A stretch of 64,000 nucleotides of DNA from positions 62,001 to 126,000 of the forward strand of contig JAFXYF010000015.1 in NCBI GenBank assembly GCA_017541885.1, read 5' to 3'. Below, in pieces: positions 1-7,211 of the stretch (positions are counted from its first letter, which is position 1; every line of letters starts with the position of its first letter). The stretch comes from Bacilli bacterium (GTDB lineage Bacteria; Bacillota_I; Bacilli_A; RF39; UBA660). The notes beneath the pieces were generated by a model. It saw only the letters and a list, made by a program, of their open reading frames with translations. It had not been told where the DNA came from and made no database searches. The position numbers and the translations under genes are program-made.

Positions 1-402
1 GTTGGAGTAGATGTACCTAATGCGACTACAATGGTTATATTTGATGCTGATAGATTTGGTCTTTCTACACTACATCAGTTAAGAGGTAGAGTTGGAAGAG
101 GTACTTCTAAGAGTCAATGTATCTTAATTAGTGATAGTGATACAGAACGTTTAAAGATAATGGAAAGAGAAGATGATGGATTTGTTATCTCTGAAGAAGA
201 CTTTAAACTTAGAGGGCATGGAGATTTATTTGGTACTAAACAATCAGGTGATATGAGTTTTAAGATTGCTAGTATTAAGAGTGATTATAAGATACTGTTG
301 CAAGCTAAGAAAGATTCTAAAGAGTATTTATTAAATAAAGATACTGATAATGATCCATTAAAGAATAGATTAATTAATGCTATATCTATAAAAGAGTCAT
401 AA
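1..402 (+). CDS. recG: ATP-dependent DNA helicase RecG, C-terminal fragment
   Basis: The open frame enters from the left edge in frame 1, so the protein is truncated at its N-terminus by the window. The visible 133 residues begin with VGVDVPNAT and continue with DADRFGLSTLHQ-LRGRVGRG, the helicase C-terminal motifs V and VI of RecG-type superfamily 2 helicases. The LRGHGDLFGTKQSG stretch is the typical RecG tail. RecG remodels stalled replication forks and Holliday junctions. No gene overlaps it, and the next transcript starts from its own promoter at 434-462. Identification from family motifs is strong; only the C-terminal part can be judged. Confidence 0.93.
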   Translation, partial: VGVDVPNATTMVIFDADRFGLSTLHQLRGRVGRGTSKSQCILISDSDTERLKIMEREDDGFVISEEDFKLRGHGDLFGTKQSGDMSFKIASIKSDYKILLQAKKDSKEYLLNKDTDNDPLKNRLINAISIKES

Positions 403-433
403 TGTAAATACCGACAAATTTCTAGAATTGCAA

Positions 434-462
434 TTGACAATTTTAAAAATATCTTATATGAT
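434..462 (+). promoter_or_regulatory. Near-consensus sigma-A promoter for a small RNA
   Basis: A perfect -35 TTGACA (434-439), a 17-base spacer and a -10 TATGAT (457-462). The expected start is near 469. Only the hairpin-rich stretch up to the terminator at 541-570 lies downstream before the stop signal, so the promoter seems to serve a short RNA, not the gene at 639. Confidence 0.8.
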
Positions 463-468
463 TAAGAT

Positions 469-572
469 GCGTGGTAGTATATATCACGCCGATATCTCTA
501 ACGGTTTAATGTTAGAGTATATTCAACCGAACCCCCTGAAGAGGCCGTCGTGAGACGGTCTCACTTTTTTAT
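469..572 (+). ncRNA. Candidate structured small RNA, about 100 nt
   Basis: The interval between a strong promoter and a strong terminator has no convincing reading frame but has ordered structure. A first hairpin pairs GCGTG (469-473) with CACGC (485-489). A second pairs CTCTAAC (496-502) with GTTAGAG (511-517). The second loop contains GGTT (503-506), which can pair with AACC (525-528) to form a pseudoknot. A C-rich single-stranded stretch (530-536) follows, then the terminator hairpin. I do not recognise the family: it lacks the conserved SRP RNA and tmRNA features and is too short for RNase P RNA. An sRNA or a short cis-acting element are both possible. Confidence 0.6.
541..572 (+). terminator. 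Intrinsic terminator of the small RNA
   Basis: GAGGCCGTC (541-549), loop GTGA, GACGGTCTC (554-562): nine pairs including one G-U, followed by a T tract. It is the most GC-rich hairpin in this part of the window. Confidence 0.85.
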
Positions 573-580
573 TATATAAA

Positions 581-593
581 ACTTGCTTTTTTT
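581..593 (+). repeat. Orphan 3' half of a terminator, duplicated unit edge
   Basis: ACTTGC plus a T tract repeats the right arm of the complete terminator at 1225-1248 but has no matching left arm nearby. The same element precedes both paralogous genes (639 and 1313), which marks it as the edge of a duplicated unit. Confidence 0.55.
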
Positions 594-638
594 ATTTATG
601 AATGGTAGTATAAGAAACCAATAAAAACGGAGGTTATT

Positions 639-1220
639 ATGAATTTAGAGGGTTATATTAGTAATTATAAGAATCCACCTAAGAAAGAACGTCAATTAGA
701 GTTTTCAGCTGTTGAATTATATTATTATAAGGATATTGATAGAAAGAAGAAAAAACTTCTTAGAGAAACATTTAAACATTTATGTAAAGATGATTTTTAT
801 GATGCTTTAGAAAGAAGAGAAAAAGCAGTTGATACATCTGCTTATTATCAATCTGCTTCTGAGTCTGGAATTAGAGGATTAGTTAGAATTGAAACATGTA
901 CTGAAAATGGAAAGTATGGTTTAACTAGACCTATAGAAGAAGAAAAGTTCTTTGCAGATTATAATAGTAGATATATGATTGGAGAACAAAAATATAAAGT
1001 AGTTGAGAGTATAATTAATTCATATACTTTTAATGATAATGAGCAAAATACTTATATGAAAATATTCTATACTGCAGATGGTTGTATTTTCTTAGACCGT
1101 TTTTCTGCTAAACAAATTGAAATAATGAATATTGATGAATTAGGTAATCATTTAGCTGAAATTTGTATTAAAGAAGAAGAGAGATTAGAAAGAATAAATG
1201 GAACTAATAAAGCAAAGTAA
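639..1220 (+). CDS. Unknown protein, first of a tandem paralogous pair
   Basis: A 193-residue soluble, charged protein with no signal peptide or membrane segment. It is clearly homologous along its whole length to the next gene (1313-1900). Both share a YY-containing start region, a KDD-(F/Y)-YD block, AYYQS, a GLxRIE motif, a DYNSR-MIGEQKYK block near residue 110-120, and an FYTADG motif near 150. The start ATG follows CGGAGG at a normal distance. The gene ends just before its own terminator. I recognise no domain family. Tandem duplication suggests recent local amplification and perhaps a dosage or diversification role, which is inference. Confidence 0.8.
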   Translation: MNLEGYISNYKNPPKKERQLEFSAVELYYYKDIDRKKKKLLRETFKHLCKDDFYDALERREKAVDTSAYYQSASESGIRGLVRIETCTENGKYGLTRPIEEEKFFADYNSRYMIGEQKYKVVESIINSYTFNDNEQNTYMKIFYTADGCIFLDRFSAKQIEIMNIDELGNHLAEICIKEEERLERINGTNKAK

Positions 1221-1224
1221 TTAG

Positions 1225-1248
1225 AAGCAAGTATAACTTGCTTTTTTT
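1225..1248 (+). terminator. Intrinsic terminator after first paralogue
   Basis: AAGCAAGT (1225-1232), loop ATA, ACTTGCTT (1236-1243), then a T tract. Confidence 0.85.
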
Positions 1249-1312
1249 ATTATCTGATGTTAGTATATTGAGTCAATAGGAAGATAGTCACTTTCTATGG
1301 GGGAGGTATATT

Positions 1313-1900
1313 ATGAGATTAGAGGACTATATTGATAAAGCAAAGAATCCTGTTGTAAAAAAGCCTAAAATTGGATTTGCTGCTTTAGAGTTAGATTATT
1401 ATGATAATATTTCTAGTGATAAGAAGAAATTAATTGAGGCTGTATTTAATCATTTAAGTAAAGATGATTATTATGATGTACTTGATAGATATAATAAAGA
1501 AATGGCAAAATGTGCATATTATCAATCTGTTTCTACTGATGGTGTTAGGGGATTAATTAGAATTGAAATATGTGATTTATATGGTAGTTATGATTTAACT
1601 AGGGCAATTCCTAAAGATAAGTTTTTTGAAGACTATAATAGTAGACATATGATTGGTGAACAAAAATATAAAGAAGTTAAGGCTATGACTCATAGAGACT
1701 TTAATGATAGTTGTTTTGATCGTTATATGACTTTATTCTATACTGCTGATGGAGGAGTTTTCTTAGGAAAAGATAGTGCAGAAGAAATTGAAAAATTAAG
1801 TTTAGATAAATTAGGAGATCTTTTAGCAAATATTTGTATTAATGATGAAAAGAGTGCGGCTAGAAGAAAAGAGTTCAGTGAAAGAAATAAACTAAGATAA
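1313..1900 (+). CDS. Unknown protein, second of a tandem paralogous pair
   Basis: A 195-residue cytoplasmic protein, the paralogue of the gene at 639-1220. It keeps the same conserved blocks (YY, SKDDYYD, AYYQS, LIRIE, DYNSR-MIGEQKYK, FYTADG) with many substitutions between them, so the duplication is not very recent. The ATG is preceded by GGGGGAGG at good spacing, stronger than the site of the first copy. It lies in its own terminator-bounded unit. No family is recognised. Confidence 0.8.
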   Translation: MRLEDYIDKAKNPVVKKPKIGFAALELDYYDNISSDKKKLIEAVFNHLSKDDYYDVLDRYNKEMAKCAYYQSVSTDGVRGLIRIEICDLYGSYDLTRAIPKDKFFEDYNSRHMIGEQKYKEVKAMTHRDFNDSCFDRYMTLFYTADGGVFLGKDSAEEIEKLSLDKLGDLLANICINDEKSAARRKEFSERNKLR

Positions 1901-1922
1901 GCAGATTATTATCTGCTTTTTT
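1899..1922 (+). terminator. Intrinsic terminator after second paralogue
   Basis: AAGCAGAT (1899-1906), loop TATT, ATCTGCTT (1911-1918), T tract. The TAA stop (1898-1900) runs into the stem. Confidence 0.85.
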
Positions 1923-1924
1923 TA

Positions 1925-1933
1925 TGTTATAAT
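1925..1933 (+). promoter_or_regulatory. Extended -10 promoter placed on a leaderless start
   Basis: TG-T-TATAAT, an extended -10, ends at 1933. The expected transcription start is therefore about 1940, exactly the A of the ATG of the next gene. No Shine-Dalgarno sequence lies between. Confidence 0.6.
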
Positions 1934-1939
1934 TTTTAT

Positions 1940-2500
1940 ATGAAAGAATTAATTGATATAGATAATGAAATATTTAAATGTAATTTGTGTTCTAATATGG
2001 TAGAGAAGTTTCCTAATAGTAAAACTGTATCTATTGGGAAGAATAATAAAATAGTAGTACTAGGAGAAGCTCCTGCGAATAATGGTTGGAGAAAGAGTGG
2101 GGTTGCTTGGTATGATATTAATCATAAATTATTACCTTCTGGAGTAATACTTCAAAAATTACTAGATATTATTAATATTAAACTTGAAGATATTTATTTT
2201 TTAGAAGCTATAAAGTGTTATCCAAAGGATAGAAAGTATTTAAATAAATGTACTCATAATTGTAGAGTATTCTTATCTAGACAACTAGATATTATTAAAC
2301 CTAAAGTTGTACTTGCTTTAGGAGATGCAGCAACAAGATCAATATTAGATATTAAATATAGTAAATTTAGTGATGTTGTGGGGAAAAGATATAGTGTTGG
2401 TGATTATATAGTTATTCCTATATATCATCCTAGTCCTATATCACCTATGAGTTATAAAGGTAATATAGAAATATTTAAGAGTTTAGGAGATGTTTTATGA
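1940..2500 (+). CDS. Uracil-DNA glycosylase, family 4-like, iron-sulfur type
   Basis: A 186-residue enzyme that removes uracil from DNA in base excision repair. Motif A reads GEAPA (residues 42-46) and motif B reads HPSP (163-166), as in family 4 UDGs. Four cysteines (C14, C17, C93, C108) match the spacing expected for the 4Fe-4S cluster. Length is normal for the family. The start ATG has no Shine-Dalgarno and sits 6 bases after a TATAAT, so the mRNA is probably leaderless. The stop overlaps the next start by four bases (ATGA), giving translational coupling to the VOC protein. Assignment to family 4 rather than 5 rests on GEAPA, where the canonical form is GEAPG. Confidence 0.88.
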   Translation: MKELIDIDNEIFKCNLCSNMVEKFPNSKTVSIGKNNKIVVLGEAPANNGWRKSGVAWYDINHKLLPSGVILQKLLDIINIKLEDIYFLEAIKCYPKDRKYLNKCTHNCRVFLSRQLDIIKPKVVLALGDAATRSILDIKYSKFSDVVGKRYSVGDYIVIPIYHPSPISPMSYKGNIEIFKSLGDVL

Positions 2501-2883
2501 AATTTAATAGTTTAATACCAGAACTTACTGTATCTAATATTGATGTTAGTAAGAAGTTTTATTTATCTTTGGGATTTTGTATTAAATATGAAAGAGTAGA
2601 AGATAAGTTTTGTTTTTTAGAATTAGAAAATAATCAAATAATGATTCAAGAAGATAATGATAATTGGAGTACTGGTAAACTTGAATATCCTTATGGTAGA
2701 GGAATAAATATTAGTATGTCTATTAGTAATGTTGAAGAGTACTATAACAAATTAAAAAAAAATAATATTAAGTTCTTTAAAGAACTTATGACTAATGAAT
2801 ATAGGGCAGGAGAAGAAATATATTTTGATAAAGAATTTTTAATACAAGATCCTGATGGATATTTATTAAGATTTAATGATTAA
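2497..2883 (+). CDS. VOC superfamily (glyoxalase/bleomycin-resistance) protein
   Basis: A 128-residue single-module vicinal oxygen chelate protein. It shows the family's paired beta-alpha-beta pattern: an N-terminal LIPELTVSNIDVSKKFYLSLGF strand-helix unit (longer than usual to be exact, residues 5-26) and a C-terminal FLIQDPDGYLLRF strand. The length and the single-chain layout resemble bleomycin-binding proteins, which act as dimers. Substrate cannot be told from sequence; drug sequestration and a metal-dependent enzyme are both open. Its ATG overlaps the stop of the uracil glycosylase gene, so the two are co-translated. Confidence 0.8.
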   Translation: MKFNSLIPELTVSNIDVSKKFYLSLGFCIKYERVEDKFCFLELENNQIMIQEDNDNWSTGKLEYPYGRGINISMSISNVEEYYNKLKKNNIKFFKELMTNEYRAGEEIYFDKEFLIQDPDGYLLRFND

Positions 2884-2941
2884 TTCATTGCTTATAGAGT
2901 TAATTTTATGTTATACTTGTGTAGAATAAGAGGTGTTGGTT

Positions 2942-3373
2942 ATGGATATGAAAGTTATATCTGTAAATGGTAAATACTTTTTAGATGGTGTTCTATGTGA
3001 AGAAAACCGTGTTGGTGATGGTACTTTATATGTACTTATAGATGATGCACCATATTTTAATGTTACACCAGAAGAAGTATCTCTTGTTTGTGCAAAAAAT
3101 AAAATTTCTTTTAGTATATTAGATGATCCTAATTTACAAATGTATACTGTAGAAGAAGAGGAAGAACCTGATAATCTCTTTTTAGTTTATACTAAGAATA
3201 ATCGTAATTATGTAGAACAATCTTTACTTCAAAAATTTCATTTGCCACCAATGAGTGATATGATTAATGTTGATGGTAAGTTTTATTTTGAAATTAGTCC
3301 ACAACAAATTGCGATTATAGAGGGTAGTTCTATATATGGTATTTGGAAAGCAAATTACCAAAGTTTAGATTAA
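2942..3373 (+). CDS. Unknown acidic protein, 143 residues
   Basis: I chose ATG 2942 because AGAGGTG at 2929-2935 lies at the right distance; an upstream GTG (2933) overlaps that site. The product is soluble and acidic with an EEEEE patch near residue 75, and shows two similar halves built around short VNGKYF and VDGKFYF segments near residues 8 and 115. No known family is recognised. It is a single-gene unit with a TGTTATACT-type -10 upstream and a terminator at 3381-3405. Confidence 0.7.
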   Translation: MDMKVISVNGKYFLDGVLCEENRVGDGTLYVLIDDAPYFNVTPEEVSLVCAKNKISFSILDDPNLQMYTVEEEEEPDNLFLVYTKNNRNYVEQSLLQKFHLPPMSDMINVDGKFYFEISPQQIAIIEGSSIYGIWKANYQSLD

Positions 3374-3380
3374 TAATAAA

Positions 3381-3405
3381 AACAAAGTTTAGACTTTGTT
3401 TTTTT
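3381..3405 (+). terminator. Intrinsic terminator
   Basis: AACAAAGT (3381-3388), loop TTAG, ACTTTGTT (3393-3400), T tract to 3405. Confidence 0.85.
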
Positions 3406-3415
3406 GAGGGCTTTT

Positions 3416-3931
3416 ATGAAGAATGAGAAAAGATTAGAATATATTAATATTAGAAAACATATAAATGATAAGGAAGAGAAGAGTAAGAGAATTACTAGTA
3501 AGATTCTATCTCATCCTAGATTTATTAATTCATCTACTATAGGACTTTATGCTTCGCTTGAAGATGAAGTATCTACTGATATACTTATTACTGAATCATT
3601 AAGATTAGGAAAGAGAGTATATTTACCTAAAGTAGTAGGTGAAGATATAGGTTTTTATGAGATTAATTCTTTAGATGAATTAATGATAGGTACTTTTGGA
3701 GTAAGAGAACCTATTTCTAATAATAATTTATCTGATTTAGATCTTGTGATTGTTCCTGGAGTAATATTTGATTCTAATAATAATAGAATGGGATATGGAA
3801 AAGGATACTATGATAGATATTTAAAAGATAAAAATTGTTATAAAATAGGTATTTGTTTTAAAGAACAAATAACAGATAATCTTCCAATAGATGATTATGA
3901 TATAAAAATGGATGAGGTGGTTGTAGACTAG
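3416..3931 (+). CDS. 5-formyltetrahydrofolate cyclo-ligase
   Basis: This 171-residue enzyme converts 5-formyl-THF to 5,10-methenyl-THF using ATP and so returns a storage folate to one-carbon metabolism. The diagnostic GYGKGYYDRYL motif is near residue 130, with the usual LGLYASLEDEV-like and VPGVIFD-like segments before it. The ATG at 3416 follows GAGGG at 5 bases; an upstream TTG (3404) in the preceding T tract is less likely. Length matches the YqgN/MTHFS family. It stands alone, followed by a new promoter. Confidence 0.93.
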   Translation: MKNEKRLEYINIRKHINDKEEKSKRITSKILSHPRFINSSTIGLYASLEDEVSTDILITESLRLGKRVYLPKVVGEDIGFYEINSLDELMIGTFGVREPISNNNLSDLDLVIVPGVIFDSNNNRMGYGKGYYDRYLKDKNCYKIGICFKEQITDNLPIDDYDIKMDEVVVD

Positions 3932-3937
3932 TTTTTC

Positions 3938-3966
3938 TTTACAAATCACTCTTTTTTTGATATAAT
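3938..3966 (+). promoter_or_regulatory. Sigma-A promoter
   Basis: TTTACA (3938-3943), 17-base spacer, TATAAT (3961-3966), driving the membrane protein at 3993. Confidence 0.75.
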
Positions 3967-3992
3967 ATTGAACTTGTAACGGGGTGAAGAGT

Positions 3993-4505
3993 ATGGATAA
4001 AATTATTAATAAAAAATTAAATATTATTGAAGCTAGTTGTGTACTATTTGGTATTGTGTGTTTACTTGTATCTGCAACACTACATTTTAGTGAGAGTATT
4101 TGGGGATACAAAGTAATTCAAGATTTAATAGGATTAGTAGGAATGATTGCTGAAGCAGTAGTTGTTTCTATTGAATTAATGTTATTCCATTTAGAAAATA
4201 AACAATATAAATTTATGACTGTTGGATACTATATAATTGAACTTGTATGTATTATGTTTGCAAATGCTTTAGTTCCTTTTATGGGATTACTTGTTTTAAC
4301 AGTATTTAGTATTGGTAAGAATGTTTATCGTGTATTAAATGTTGATTCTATTTATAGAACTTTAGGTTATTATGAGTTATGTAAGAAATTTGGAATTAAG
4401 GTTAAGAAACCTAGAAAAGCAAGAGTTACTGCTACTCGTAGAAAGACAGTTACTGCGAAGAGTCCAAAGAGAACTGCTGCAGCAAAAGAACCAACTTATG
4501 CTTAA
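3993..4505 (+). CDS. Unknown membrane protein with basic C-terminal tail
   Basis: A 170-residue protein with about four hydrophobic segments in the first 110 residues (near 13-32, 42-63, 75-95 and 95-112). A strongly basic tail follows from about residue 138, rich in K, R, T and A (KKPRK, TATRRK, SPKRTAA). The tail resembles nucleic-acid-binding or low-complexity histone-like tails, so a membrane anchor for DNA or RNA is possible, though this is inference. ATG 3993 is chosen because GGGGTGA precedes it; GTG 3984 overlaps that site. Confidence 0.7.
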   Translation: MDKIINKKLNIIEASCVLFGIVCLLVSATLHFSESIWGYKVIQDLIGLVGMIAEAVVVSIELMLFHLENKQYKFMTVGYYIIELVCIMFANALVPFMGLLVLTVFSIGKNVYRVLNVDSIYRTLGYYELCKKFGIKVKKPRKARVTATRRKTVTAKSPKRTAAAKEPTYA

Positions 4506-4509
4506 TAAG

Positions 4510-4537
4510 AAATCTAGTTTACTACTAGATTTTTTTT
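4510..4537 (+). terminator. Intrinsic terminator
   Basis: AAATCTAGT (4510-4518), five-base loop, ACTAGATTT (4524-4532), T tract to 4537. Confidence 0.85.
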
Positions 4538-4572
4538 GTGCTAAAATATAGTTAGATGATAGGAGGTTTCTT

Positions 4573-4944
4573 ATGAAAGTTTTTAAATGTATGACTTGTG
4601 GAAATATTATTATAAAGGAGAAAGATGATGGTAGTGTTCCCGTTTGTTGTGGATCACCAATGAAGGAGTTAAAGGCTAATACTGAGGATGCTGCGGTTGA
4701 AAAGCATGTACCAGTTGTTAAGTTTGCAGCTAATATGGTACTAGTTACTTGTGGAGAAGTAATACACCCTATGGAAGAAAAGCATTATATTGAATTTATT
4801 GCGATTGAAACTGATAAGGGTGTTAAGAAACAAGATTTAAAACCAGGAGACGATCCAATTTGTAGTTTTACTTTAGATGAAGGTGAATTATTCTTAGGAG
4901 CATATGCATATTGTAACTTACATGGATTATGGAAGAATAAATAG
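4573..4944 (+). CDS. dfx: Desulfoferrodoxin (superoxide reductase)
   Basis: A 123-residue two-centre superoxide reductase that reduces superoxide to peroxide without making oxygen, typical of anaerobes. The N-terminal desulforedoxin-like iron site has C6, C9, C25 and C26. The catalytic iron site has H45 (EKHVP), H65 and H71 (HPMEEKHY), C114 and H117 (CNLHGLW). All ligands are present, so the protein should be active and of the 2Fe-SOR class. A GGAGG site precedes the ATG. Eight bases separate it from the HAD gene downstream, so they may share a transcript. Confidence 0.95.
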   Translation: MKVFKCMTCGNIIIKEKDDGSVPVCCGSPMKELKANTEDAAVEKHVPVVKFAANMVLVTCGEVIHPMEEKHYIEFIAIETDKGVKKQDLKPGDDPICSFTLDEGELFLGAYAYCNLHGLWKNK

Positions 4945-4952
4945 GTGATATT

Positions 4953-5597
4953 ATGAGAAATATGATACTATTTGATCTAGATGGTACATTATGGGATACA
5001 GCAGATAAGACTTATGAAATTGTTAATAAATATTTAAAAGATAATGGATATTCTTATACAGTAGAAAAAGATGTTATTGTTAATAATATGGGATTTGAAT
5101 TTGATGTTTGTGCTGAAAGATATTTCCCTAAATTAAATAAAAAAGATGCTTTAGAATTATTAACTAAAATATATGATTATGAAGAGGAATTATTAAAAGA
5201 AGGAATTGTACTTGGAAAGATATTTCCTAATGTTACTGAAACAATTAAGAAATTATCTGAGAAATACTTAATTTGTATTGTTAGTAATTGTTCTAGTAAA
5301 GCATATATTAAAAACTTTATAGATAGTGCTGGAGTTAATGATTATGTTATTGATTATATTGCAGCATCTAATTTCTTTATTTCTAAAGCAGAAGCTATTC
5401 GTAAAATGAAAGATAGATATCAAGCTAATAAAATTGCTTATATTGGAGACACTTTAAAAGATCAAGTTTCGGCTGTAGATGCTGGGGGAGTATTTGTATA
5501 TGCAAAATATGGATTTGGAGAAGATTTAATGTCTAAATACTCAATTAATGATATTTCAGAATTAATTTCTTTAACATCTTATATATTTGAGGAGTGA
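4953..5597 (+). CDS. HAD-superfamily hydrolase, phosphoglycolate phosphatase-like
   Basis: A 214-residue HAD phosphatase. Motif I is FDLDGTLWDT with nucleophile D8 and acid/base D10. Motif II is in IVSNCSS near residue 110, and motif IV is IGDTLKDQVSA near 168-178. The helical cap between motifs I and II fits the phosphoglycolate phosphatase/beta-phosphoglucomutase subclass. The substrate is not deducible. The start follows TAGGTGAT. The gene ends with TGA five bases upstream of the GTG of the SDR gene, inside that gene's ribosome-binding region, so the two are coupled. Confidence 0.88.
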   Translation: MRNMILFDLDGTLWDTADKTYEIVNKYLKDNGYSYTVEKDVIVNNMGFEFDVCAERYFPKLNKKDALELLTKIYDYEEELLKEGIVLGKIFPNVTETIKKLSEKYLICIVSNCSSKAYIKNFIDSAGVNDYVIDYIAASNFFISKAEAIRKMKDRYQANKIAYIGDTLKDQVSAVDAGGVFVYAKYGFGEDLMSKYSINDISELISLTSYIFEE

Positions 5598-5601
5598 TAG
5601 T

Positions 5602-6408
5602 GTGAAGACAGTTGTGATTACTGGTAGTGCTAGGGGATTTGGATATGCTATGTTAGAAGAATTCTACAAGAAAAATTATAATGTAGTATTATGTGATGTT
5701 AATATTGATGAATTAGATAAAGCTATGGAAAAACTTTCTCATGTTAGATCTAATGGTAAGATATTATCTTATAAAATGGATGTAACTAATGAAGAAGAAG
5801 TTAAAAGCGTAATTGATAGTATTAAATCTAAGGGATATAAAATAGATATTTGGATTAATAATGCTGGAGTAAATCAACCTATGAAACCAATATGGGAATT
5901 AGATACTAAAACTATTGATAGATTATTAGAGATCGTTTTAAAAGGAACAATTCTTTGTAGCAAATTAATAATGCCTGTAATGATAGAACAAAAGAGTGGA
6001 GAAATCTATAATGTAGAAGGGCATGGATCTAATGATGCGACTATTACAGGATTATCTATTTATGGTACTGCTAAAAGAGCTGTTACATATTTTACTGAGT
6101 CTTTAGCAAAAGAGTCTAATGACAATGGAGGATATGTATCAGTTGGAAAGATTACTCCTGGAATTATGATTACTAATTTTATTGGTAGAAGTTTAGGTGA
6201 CGGAGAGAAAATAGAATTAGATGAAAAAACAAAAAATATCTATAATATTTTAGGAGATAAACCTGAAGTAATTGCTAGATTTATGGTAAATAAAATTCAT
6301 TTTAATAAAAAGAAACATCCTAAATTTGTTTGGTTAACTACAGGTAAAGCAATGGGCAGATTTATGAGTGCTATCTTTGGTAGAAAAAATAATTACTTTG
6401 ATGTATAA
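5602..6408 (+). CDS. Short-chain dehydrogenase/reductase
   Basis: A 268-residue classical SDR oxidoreductase. The Rossmann motif TGSARGFG (residues 7-14), NNAG (86-89) and catalytic Y154-x3-K158 are intact, and a serine at 143 sits at the expected distance before the tyrosine. C33-D34 at the end of beta-2 favours NAD(H), which is inference. Start: GTG at 5602, spaced seven bases from GAGGAG; the in-frame TTG at 5587 would put that site inside the gene. Substrate unknown. It follows the HAD gene closely and is followed within 20 bases by the zinc-ribbon protein. Confidence 0.88.
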   Translation: MKTVVITGSARGFGYAMLEEFYKKNYNVVLCDVNIDELDKAMEKLSHVRSNGKILSYKMDVTNEEEVKSVIDSIKSKGYKIDIWINNAGVNQPMKPIWELDTKTIDRLLEIVLKGTILCSKLIMPVMIEQKSGEIYNVEGHGSNDATITGLSIYGTAKRAVTYFTESLAKESNDNGGYVSVGKITPGIMITNFIGRSLGDGEKIELDEKTKNIYNILGDKPEVIARFMVNKIHFNKKKHPKFVWLTTGKAMGRFMSAIFGRKNNYFDV

Positions 6409-6428
6409 TTATTTTGAGGAGATTAATT

Positions 6429-7163
6429 ATGGAAAAAAAGAAAATTGAATTAGAATGTGAGTATTGTGGGGTTCCTATTACAGAGAAGGATCATAAGTGT
6501 CCTAATTGTGGAGCTAACTGTACTGAAAGAATTAAAAAATATAAAGAACAAAAAGCAGTAGAGACAGAAGAAGAAAAGCAAAGAAGAATTAAACAATCAG
6601 AAGAGATTCAAAAAGCTATGGAAGCTCCTGTTAAAGTTGTGTTTGGAGTAGCAATTGGAATTATTGTTCTTGTTATGATAATTTTCTTTGTAGCAATTTT
6701 TGGTGCTAGAAATACTACACATGATGTAGAAGGAACAGTTGATGCTGAATATCAAGAAGAAGCTGAAACTAAGACTATGAGTTGTACAATGGATTCATAT
6801 GAATTATATGAATATAAATCTGATAATTTCCCTGAGAGTTACAATACTCCTGAAGGATATCAAAAGATTGCATTTCATGTATCTTGTACTAATGTAAGTA
6901 AAACTGATATTTATATATCACCAATGGATGTTAAATTAACTGCTGATGATTATCCTGTTGAAAAAGCTAATTTAAAGACTGGTGTATTTGAAAAAGCTGT
7001 TCAAGGAAAAGCTAGTTATCCAGCAATTACTGGAAATAGTATTAAGAGTGATGAAAAGATTCAAGGATATGTTGGATACTTAGTTCCAAAGGATGCAAAA
7101 ACTTTGAAATTTTCAATTAAAGAGATTACTATTACTTTAGATAATCCTGCTTATGAAGAATAA
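6429..7163 (+). CDS. Zinc-ribbon membrane protein with DUF4352-like ectodomain
   Basis: A 244-residue protein. Cysteines C10, C13, C24 and C27 form an N-terminal zinc ribbon (CEYC...CPNC). A charged helical stretch follows (residues 36-65), then one membrane span (about 69-92), then an extracytoplasmic domain. The ectodomain pattern (YQKIAFHVSCTNVS, then polar beta-strands) resembles DUF4352-type beta-sandwich domains also present in the gene at 27198. ATG 6429 follows GAGGAGA. The zinc ribbon is cytoplasmic by the positive-inside rule. Function unknown; a sensor or envelope-stress role is a guess. Confidence 0.75.
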   Translation: MEKKKIELECEYCGVPITEKDHKCPNCGANCTERIKKYKEQKAVETEEEKQRRIKQSEEIQKAMEAPVKVVFGVAIGIIVLVMIIFFVAIFGARNTTHDVEGTVDAEYQEEAETKTMSCTMDSYELYEYKSDNFPESYNTPEGYQKIAFHVSCTNVSKTDIYISPMDVKLTADDYPVEKANLKTGVFEKAVQGKASYPAITGNSIKSDEKIQGYVGYLVPKDAKTLKFSIKEITITLDNPAYEE

Positions 7164-7185
7164 TCTTCGGATTATTCTTTTTTTT
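7158..7185 (+). terminator. Intrinsic terminator with TTCG tetraloop
   Basis: GAATAATC (7158-7165), TTCG, GATTATTC (7170-7177), T tract to 7185. The TAA stop at 7161-7163 is inside the stem. Confidence 0.9.
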
Positions 7186-7211
7186 GGTATAATACTAGTA
7201 GGAGGGATATT

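Noticed and set aside
469-572. SRP RNA, tmRNA or RNase P RNA
   Set aside because: The conserved SRP loop sequences are absent, the length is too short for tmRNA or RNase P, and no tag ORF exists.
3821-4111. Minus-strand frame of 96 codons
   Set aside because: It overlaps two well-supported plus-strand genes and a promoter and lacks a ribosome site.
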